From NCBI GenBank assembly GCA_038380435.1, contig JAWZYU010000019.1:34683801-34747800 (forward strand): a DNA stretch of 64,000 nucleotides. Reading direction: 5' to 3'. The DNA is from Ryuthela nishihirai (lineage: Eukaryota > Arthropoda > Arachnida > Araneae > Heptathelidae). The first letter of the stretch is position 1. Every line of letters starts with the position of its first letter. The translations under genes were made by a program, and so were the position numbers. This document shows, piece by piece, positions 56,990 to 64,000 of the stretch. The notes below the pieces were generated by a model. That model did not search any database. It was not told the origin of the DNA and saw only the letters and a program-made list of their open reading frames with translations.

Positions 56990-57092
56990 ATAAAATAATA
57001 TCCTGAAAAAAAATGGCTTTGCCCTGAGTGGGATTCGAACCCACTCCTCTCAGAAATATACCTGGTATGATAACCACTACAGAACTATTTCA
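56990..57092 (-). repeat. SINE family 3 copy, minus strand
   Basis: On the minus strand: GTTCTGTAGTGGTTATCATA, GTGGGTTCGAATCCCACTCA, GGGCAAAGCC and a T-run followed by CAGG. A Pol III B box is intact. Confidence 0.7.
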
Positions 57093-57254
57093 AGTGTTTC
57101 TTGTCTATAGGACATTTTCATGTGACACTTTATTATTGAATACTCTGATACTCGATCTGAATATTGCGATTGGTGAAATGTGTACATGTTCTATAAATGT
57201 CTGTGTTAAATGCGATGGGCGAAGGATATAAACTATGTTGAAAAAAGTGTCCGG

Positions 57255-57418
57255 ACACTTCCATGTTATGTGAATAGAAAGCCACTTTCCTCTGGAAAAG
57301 CTTTTTCAAAGCTCCGTAACATTGAAAATAAACCTTTTACGCAAAAACTGTTATTGGCGATAAATTGTAGATGCCACTCAAATCTCTCTAAATATACTTC
57401 CCGCAATATTCGTTTAAA
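57255..57418 (+). repeat. Direct repeat, left copy
   Basis: ATGTGAATAGAAAGCCACTT to CCCGCAATATTCGTTTAA, about 150 bp, recurs at 58650-58803 almost unchanged. Confidence 0.9.
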
Positions 57419-57712
57419 CGCCCCCTTATTAATAATTTCCCCCCTTCCCCCCTCAGTGGCGCCATCTGTTGACAGTGAGAAGTACTATTTTCCCAAAAAC
57501 CCCTTTATTTTAAGTCTAATTTCTCGTTTTCGGACCCCACGGTCGACCTACCTATATTTTAAGCCCTCCTGCAGACCCCCTGGTTGACCTTTTAAGCCCT
57601 TCCTATATTTTAAGGCCACCTCCTTCACTCGGCTGATGCAAGTCTCAGAATAATTGCATGGAACGATTGACTGGTCTCAGAATAATTGTACAGAAAGGAA
57701 TGATACAAAATT

Positions 57713-58620
57713 CCTTAGTAATTAAACACTCATCAAAATTCCCTTACCTCTATTAAAAATCATCCTACAGTTGAAACTCATTTTACTCGTACTGTTTCCA
57801 TAGAAAATACCATAGGGTGAAATTAATAATGGCTTAAATTATTCATAGGGATGACATGTTAAATCTGCTTTTAGAACACACGTCTGCAGTGGAAAAATTT
57901 TCAAACTCCGTTAATCAACTCTCTAGTAATTAAACACTCGTCAAAATATTCCTCATCTTTATTAAAATCACTCCACGGTCGAAATAAAAATCAGTTTTCT
58001 GTAGATGTGTTTCACCGGGGGAAAAAAAAAAATCGTCCCTCGCTCTGTGGATTCCATCCGACTGTCTTGGGTTCCCGGACTATACCGTGTACTTGCTGTG
58101 GCTTAGATGCAGGCCAGACATTTCAGATATTAACCTAGCATTCTTTATAACTAGCTTTTTCTATGTATTTCTTACATCAAAACCAACACTACCACTGAAC
58201 TCTTTTGAATGCGGATCTCAAATTGTAAATCAAACTCACAAAGCTGTATTTATCCCACCAAGACGGCTAAACGATTTTCTTATAATTAAAATTCCCTAGT
58301 AATTAAACACTCGTCAAAATATTCCTCACCTTTATTAAAATCACTCCACGGTCGAAATAAAAATCAGTTTTCTGTAGATGTGTTTCACCGGAAAAAAAAA
58401 AATCGTCCCTCGCTGTGTGGATTCCAGGACGCACAGGAATACGCCGTGTACTTGCTGTGGCTTAGATGCGGGTCAGACATTTCAGATATTAACCTAGCTT
58501 TTTCTATGTATTTCTTACATCAAAGCCAACACTAGCACTGAACTCTTTTGAATGCAGATCTCAAATTGTAAATGAACTCGCAGAGTTGTATTTATTCCTT
58601 AGTAATTAAAACCCTTTGCT
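57713..58620 (+). repeat. Tandemly duplicated ~0.37-kb block
   Basis: AGTAATTAAACACTCGTCAA starts at about 57932 and 58297, followed by AAATCACTCCACGGTCGAAA, AAAATCGTCCCTCGCT, CGTGTACTTGCTGTGGCTTA and CATTTCAGATATTAACCTAG in both. A more divergent start occurs at about 57717. No coding frame is preserved between copies. Confidence 0.88.
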
Positions 58621-58649
58621 ATTCATTTAGCCAGGACGACTAAACGATT

Positions 58650-58803
58650 CCTTTATGTGAATAGAAAGCCACTTTCCTCTGGAAAAGCTTTTTCAAAGCT
58701 CCGTAACATTGAAAATAAACCTTTTACGCAAAAACTGTTATTGGCGATAAATTGTAGATGCCACTCAAATCTCTCTAAATATATTTCCCGCAATATTCGT
58801 TTA
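58650..58803 (+). repeat. Direct repeat, right copy
   Basis: Near-identical to 57269-57418, the two bracketing the duplicated block about 1.4 kb apart. Confidence 0.9.
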
Positions 58804-59046
58804 ATAGTTAAAAGAATGAATGGAAGCTGATGCATTTATCTTCAACTTTTGACACTTGTGAAAAAATGCTTCAATAGGTGAAACACAACTCTTGTAACAA
58901 TTTGTTCACTAACATAAATTAAATATCTCAAGTTTGCATGACGATTTTTTAAGATTTCATCAATTTGGAGGCAATATGGCAGTGTCGTCTGATGTTAAAT
59001 GGTCCCGCTTCAATGACTTTTTAAATATTGATCATATGAGGGAATT

Positions 59047-59197
59047 TGATGGCCTTGACGGGAATATTCCATCTATTTCCTTCCAGCTGTCCAGTGGATC
59101 CCCAGAGTTCCCTTTCCCTAATCTTCTCTAAGACCTTGGGGTCTTTGTGGCCAATCCATTTAGTCCAATTTGCCGCTCAGAGGTAAAACAACCAACA
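59047..59197 (+). repeat. SINE family 1, 5'-truncated copy
   Basis: From GATGGCCTTGACGGGAATAT to TGCCGCTCAGAGGTAAAACA and ACCAACA. The tRNA-like head is missing; truncation during reverse transcription is the simplest explanation. Confidence 0.8.
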
Positions 59198-59653
59198 ATA
59201 ACAGACCACTGCTTTGGTCCGTTTCAGAAATGATCTCCATTAACCAAAAACGATAACAATTGTTAACTTCAAAATTAAACTTTGAATATTATCCTTTTAT
59301 TTAATTCCCTCCTGGATTGTTGTCACTCACTTTGAGCAGAATTACTTTTAAGGTGTTTTTTAGTTTCAAAAGAGGCATTAAAAAACTGATTTTTTTTAGT
59401 TTGGAAAAATAATCGAATTTTTCAGCAAAGATGTCTTTTGCTTCTGCTTTACAGTTTTCTGTCTCTTCCCTTTTTAAAACTGTTTCGATCTTTCTAGATT
59501 AAAATTTATCGCTCATTTACATATATGTATATTGGAAACTTGAAATATTTTTTTTTGTAGCAGTAATGTTAACTTGTCTGATATTCAACCTCTTATGATC
59601 AAGTCTGAAGGACATGTAAATCTGAGATAACATCTATTTTATTAATTTATGGA
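59198..59653. other. No recognised gene
   Basis: AT-rich spacer before the LINE 3' end. Confidence 0.45.
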
Positions 59654-60001
59654 GGTTGGTTGGTTGGTTGGTTTGGTTGTTTTGGGTTTTATGGCGCATG
59701 GGCGACTAGGCCATAATGCGCCAAACAAAAGACAATATAAAAGATAAAAGACGTGTAACCCGCAACCAAATTTAAAACAAATGAGCTAAATTGTAGAATG
59801 GTAAACAACAAAGAACAAGTGTAAAAATACAGAGTAAAACAATAGAATACCAGGTGTAAATGACCTTGGATATACACACAATGTATAAGGTGGTAAAAAT
59901 CAAAATCCAGTAAAATATCCACTTGAAAAATAGAAGTTAAAACAACCCCAGGTGTAAAAGACCTGGGTTATACAAAATATTAGGTAAAATCAAAATCTAT
60001 T

Positions 60002-60952
60002 AAAATAACCACAATATTTTAAAAACGAAAAAACTGAGGGTAAAAAGCAATGATCGGTTAAAAGATGTCCGAGTGTAAGAGGCTCGGACACAAAATCGTG
60101 AAAGGTAAAATACAATTTTCGTTCAAGATTAAAAGCTACACATTCAATTAAAATATGTTTAATGGTTAAAATGGTGTCACAAAACTCTCACTTGGGTACG
60201 TCGTCCGCCCGTAGAAGAAACGAATGAGTAATAATTGAGTGACCCAAGCAGAGCCGAGCAAGTACAACTCCCTCCTTGCGATTCCTGCGGTAACAAGACT
60301 GCCATGGTTTGATGATTGGTTTGATCTCAAAAAGCTTGTTCGTAAGCTGTTCTGACCAAGATCTCTGCCACTGTGCCCGGAGCTCGGTGATAAAACGCTG
60401 CCGGAAATCCAGATAGGGAAAAGGAAATGGAGAGTCGGACAGGGGTATGGCTGACCTGGCAGCAGAATCTGCCAAATCATTACCCCTGATTCCAACGTGA
60501 CCGGGCACCCAACAGAAGAGAATCGTGGTGGTGGCTGCCAGACGATGGAGCTGCTGGTGGATCTTCGAGAGAACAGGGTGAGGCCGATGCCTCACCGAGA
60601 TCAAAGCCTGTAGCGAGCTAAGCGAGTCGGTGTAAAGCACACACCGACGATGATGCTTAGCCGCCACATGGTCCAAAGCAAGGCTGATAGCGTGCAACTC
60701 TGCAGTGAAGATGGAACATTGCTGTGGGATCTGGTCTGCAATGATTACATCACAGCAGACCATGGCCGATCCCATCGATGTGCCGGACTTTGAGCAATCT
60801 GTAAAGACAGGCAAGTCCGGGTGCTCAGCACGATGGCTGGCAAAGAGTTGCCGGTACACACAGTCGGGTGTAAAGGCCTTCCCTGTCCTGCACAGGGAAA
60901 AATCACAGGAAGAGGAAACAGCGAGCCATGGTGGAAGTGGCTCAGCTGTCAA
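60002..60952 (-). pseudogene. LINE ORF2, RNase H domain and C-terminal Cys/His motif
   Basis: Open from 60952 to 60188. The RNase H catalytic set is visible: D52 (VFTDCSKSG), E85 (FTAELHAIS), D109 (LYTDSLSSL) and D162 in the block starting WVPGHVGIRG and ending NDLAD. It would degrade the RNA strand of the cDNA hybrid. At 60188 the frame meets TGA after DDVPK, then reads EFCDTILTIKHILIEC, which looks like a C-x2-C..H-x4-C motif whose first Cys codon became the stop. The coding sequence then continues without a stop to about 60010. It was originally continuous with the RT; a frameshift near 61030 separates them. Confidence 0.85.
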
Positions 60953-62636
60953 CTATGCAACGCTATCGAGACTGGTGTTGATGTCTCTGAGGTAGCCTCG
61001 GACTCGCAAACCAAATGGACGAATGGCAGTCGGCCGATTAGTGTAAAGCATTTCCCACTTCGGACTGAAACGCAGTTCCAAGTGGGACGGCCAGGCAGGG
61101 ATCGCAATTTAGATGCATATTGTAGGGACAACTGCTGACGGCGAAGAGATAAAGAAGGTTCGTCGGTCTCAACGTAAAGACTCTGGACTGGTGAGGTGCA
61201 GAAGGCTCCCATGCACACACGGAGAGCCTGATGATGGAGGGGGTCCAGCACCTTCACCACCGAATCCCGGGCCGAGTCGTACACCTGGGATCCGTAGTTC
61301 AGTTTCGATCGGACAAGTGCACGGTACAGGCAGAGCAAAGAACATCGGTCCGCCCCCCAAGAAAGGGAGGAGAGGACCTTGACGATGTTCAATGCCCGCG
61401 TGCACTTGGACCTGAGATGACGTATGTGTGGTAAAAAGGTCAGTTTCCGATCGAATATGAGACCGAGAAACTTGGTTTCCGCCACAACTGGAATGATGTT
61501 ACCCCCGAGCCGCAGCTCGGGATCCAGATGAAGATTACGCTTGTGGCAAAAGTGCACACAAGCGGTCTTCTGTGGGGAGAACCGAAACCCGTTTGCCGTC
61601 GCCCAAACCGAAAGATTGTTCAGGGCAATTTGCAGTTGTCTTTCAATGACCCTCATGCTGGACGAAGAGCAAAAGATGCTAAAGTCATCAACATAGAGGG
61701 CATTGCCTACTGATGGAGGAAGTTGTCTAGTTATAGAATTAATCTTGACAGCGAAAAGCGTAACACTCAGAACGCAGCCTTGTGGCACCCCCTGTTCTTG
61801 GGGGTATGGCCGCGACAGAGTGTTACCGACACGGACACGAAAAGAACGTGTCGATAAGAAGTTGGAGATGAAGATCGGCATGTGACCTCTCCAGCCGAAG
61901 CTGTGGAGGTCACGAAGAATGCCGAATCTCCAAGCTGTGTCGTACGCTTTTTCGATGTCGAAGAAAATTGACACCAGGTGCTCTCTACGTAAAAAAGAAT
62001 TTCTGATAGCCGATTCGAGGCGTATCAGGTGGTAAAGAGTTGACCGTTGCCTGCGAAAGCCACACTGGGTGTTGGAAAGAAGGTTGTGGTGTTCTAAATA
62101 CCAGATGAGTCTGGCATTTACCATTCTTTCCAACACCTTGCACACGCAGCTCGTCAACGCAATGGGACAATAATTGGAAGGAATCTTGGGATCTTTGCCT
62201 GGCTTGGGGAAGGCCAAGACGATGGCCTCCAGCCAGGAGTCCGGAAACTGCTCCTCGAGAAAAACGCGATTGAAGAGATGGAGCAGCCGATCCTTACTTG
62301 ATGGTGAAAGATGTTGGAGCATGGCATAATGGACATTGTCCGCCCTACAGCAGAGGCACGAGAAGAGTGAAGAGCAAGGCGAAGCTCCTCCGCTGTGAAT
62401 GGCCTTTTGTAAGGTTCCAGGCCATTCGAGTGGAAAGACAGCGAAGAGCGTTCCGCCCTGCCCTTCTTTGCCAGAAAATCGGGGGAGTAAAAAGAAGACG
62501 AAGAGATGGAGGAGAACGACTCCCCCAGAGTGTCGGCAATTGCTTTGGGATCAGCAATTGCCTGTCCATTTTGCTCCAGGATCGATAAAGAGTGGGGCGT
62601 GTAGTTCCCACTCATCTTCTGGACATTATCCCACAC
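60949..62636 (-). pseudogene. LINE ORF2, reverse transcriptase domain
   Basis: Two frames joined by a frameshift near 62345. The first (62636-about 62345) is the linker and RT start (PFTAEELRLALHSSRASAVG). The second (62322-60949, 457 codons) carries the palm and fingers: PKPGKDPKIPSNYCPIALTS at about 40-58, the catalytic Asp in FFDIEKAYDTAW (about 120-131), QGVPQGCVLSVTLF and the YVDD box at 210-213. It makes cDNA from LINE RNA at the nicked target. The catalytic residues survive despite the frameshifts, so decay is recent. Confidence 0.9.
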
Positions 62637-62705
62637 GACTTTAGAACTAGTCGTGCGGGTGATAGAAGATGTATACTTGATCCAAGATTCCTTCTGGCTC
62701 TGGCG

Positions 62706-63757
62706 TCAGACGAAACGAGCTTTCGCCCTGGCGCGTTTGAACTTTTCGAGGTTGGGTGTCATCGGATATCTCCGAAACACCCCCCAAGACTTGTTCTGAG
62801 CCTTACGAGCTGTGGTGCAATCTGGATTCCACCACGGTTTCAGAAAGCGAGGAAACCGTGTAGAAGTTTGAGGAATTGCTGATGCAGCTGCATCTACGAT
62901 ACAGTCCGTTATTTCCGCTACTGCCACATTGATGGGCTCCTGGCTGACAGAGTGGTCATCGAGCTCAGGGAGCAGCTCGAAACCACCCCAGTCAGCCTGA
63001 TCGAGCCTCCACTGCGAGACGCGTGAAGGGCTGCAAGGCATGAAGTCATGAACCACCCCAGTCAGCCCGATCGAGCCTCCACTGCTGACGCGTGAAGGGC
63101 TGCATCCCCCACAGGAGATGGTGCACACCACGGGGAGGTGATCGCTTCCGTAAGGGTTGTCCTCGACCTCCCATGTAAGGAGTGGAAGGATCGAGGAGGA
63201 GCAGATGGTGAGGTCAATGGCAGTGAAAGAGCGGGTTGGGGAGTGAAAGTAAGTACTGACACCGGTGTTCAACAGGGAGAGAGAAGGATCCAGGAGCCAC
63301 TGCTCCAGGACCCCACCCCTCCCGTTAGTGTCAGCACTGCCCCAAAGTGGACTGTGTCTGTTGTTCCCCATAATGAGGAAGGGGTACGGCAGCTGCGAGA
63401 TGAGATCATCAAGGTCTTCCTGGAAGACGATGTTCCCAGGTGGAAGATATATAGAGCAGACAGTCAGCGAGAACCCCACGAAGAGATGGATGGCTACCGC
63501 CTCCAAGTTGGCGGTGAGGGATATGACCTGGAATGGAGAATGGTTGCTCACGAGGATGGCGACACCCCCGCGAGCTGGACCATCTCCATCCCGGTCCCGG
63601 CGAACCAGTGAAAAGTGCCGGATCGTGGGATCTGTGACTGGCTGCAAGTATGTCTCCTGCAGGCACACACAGATGGGCTGTGTGCCTGAAGGAGGGCCTT
63701 GATGTCGTCAAGGTTCCTCTGGAATCCACGACAATTCCGTTGTAGGAGTGTGGCCAT
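62706..63757 (-). pseudogene. LINE ORF2, APE-type endonuclease domain
   Basis: Starts at ATG 63757 (MATLLQRNCRGFQRNLDDIK); a frameshift near 63665 links it to the main frame 63668-62706. Recognisable boxes are CLQETYL, RGGVAILVSNHSPF, FTAIDLTICSSS and YGSDHLPVV (the SDH motif). The metal-binding box that should read GDFN is reduced to GNN (near 63375) by a 3-base loss. Copy 1 at about 10060 still has GDFN. A 70-bp tandem duplication (62986-63055 and 63055-63115) follows the domain. It nicks target DNA to prime reverse transcription. Confidence 0.85.
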
Positions 63758-63758
63758 C

Positions 63759-64000
63759 TCAGGACTTAGAAGAGTGGGCGGACGACAAATTCCTATTCAG
63801 CTTAACCACCGCGGAGGACGGTTTACTGAAAAGGGGGCGGTCGGTATCCATGTCCTCGGAATCGTCCGAGGGACATGGATCGGTGACCGCCCTTTGAGGT
63901 GCGGTGATTTTCTTTTTTGGACTCGGCGGGGGCCCCTTAGGTTTGGAAGGTCTTGCTGTCTGAGGACGGGAAGGAGGAGGCCTTCCGGTGGAGGTAGAAG
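63759..64000 (-). pseudogene. C-terminal end of LINE ORF1, cut by the window edge
   Basis: The last ~80 codons are open: a Pro/Ser/Lys-rich tail (GRPPPSRPQTARPSKPKGPP) and an acidic stretch (PSDDSEDMDTDRPLF), ending in TGA at 63761-63759. One base later comes the ORF2 ATG (TGA-G-ATG). The tight spacing suggests reinitiation or frameshifting for ORF2 expression, as in other two-ORF LINEs. I cannot tell whether the rest of ORF1 is intact. Confidence 0.8.

Larger units (their letters stand above)
59654..64000 (-). mobile_element. Jockey-type LINE, copy 2, open at the right window edge
   Basis: Minus strand order: ORF1 end (from the edge to 63759), ORF2 (from 63757) with endonuclease, reverse transcriptase, RNase H and a C-terminal Cys/His motif, then a ~350-bp 3' UTR. 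It ends in AACCAAACCAACCAACCAAC at 59654. GC content is well above the neighbours. At least three frameshifts and one nonsense change make it inactive. It moved by target-primed reverse transcription; the TSD cannot be tested because the 5' end is outside. Confidence 0.9.

Noticed and set aside
63138..63702. 157-aa and 145-aa plus-strand frames opposite the LINE endonuclease
   Set aside because: Shadow frames of ORF2; the minus frame carries the recognisable endonuclease boxes.
1..64000. CRISPR array, operon or bacterial defence system
   Set aside because: No regular spacer structure, no ribosome-binding sites or compact genes; tandem arrays here have no unique spacers and the content is eukaryotic.

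Overview
The window is eukaryotic, AT-rich and built almost entirely of transposable elements and simple or satellite repeats. I recognise no host protein gene, rRNA or functional tRNA. The mix (Tc1/mariner relatives, a jockey-type LINE, Helitron-like elements, three tRNA-derived SINE families, no prokaryotic gene organisation) points to an arthropod. The transposase and LINE proteins look like those common in spider genomes, so an arachnid is my best guess. That is inference, not a species call.

Layout. 0-9.4 kb: end of a pogo/Tigger-like element, SINE copies (one nested in another), a 34-bp minisatellite and a 2-kb purine-rich satellite. 9.4-12.1 kb: a Tc1-like fragment joined to an internally deleted LINE. 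12.1-22 kb: more SINEs, a dead Tc1 transposase, a 358-bp mariner-like remnant and a GC-rich island with a CRE-type site. 22-29 kb: a 6.2-kb block bounded by two same-orientation SINEs whose target-site duplications are swapped. 32-40.5 kb: the richest nested region, with a Helitron-like element, a mariner carrying a SINE, a second Helitron-like element carrying an intact 358-aa DDD transposon, and a Tc1 deletion derivative carrying a SINE. 41-59 kb: a palindromic MITE, inverted repeats, SINEs, Tc1/mariner remnants, a LINE endonuclease pseudogene and a tandemly duplicated block. 59.65-64 kb: the 3' half of a nearly full LINE on the minus strand, running off the right edge.

How the parts relate. 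The only intact long coding region is the transposase at 36693-37769, inside 91-bp terminal inverted repeats. SINE family 1 ends in AACCC-type repeats resembling the CCAACC-type tail of the resident LINE, so the LINE is a candidate driver of that SINE. TSDs and TIRs give insertion order at several places: SINE into SINE at 3.3 kb, SINE into mariner at 33.1 kb, DDD transposon into Helitron at 36.5 kb, SINE into a Tc1 deletion derivative at 39.6 kb.

Calls come from reading the sequence by eye. Edges of degenerate repeats are approximate; edges backed by TSDs or TIRs were counted to the base.
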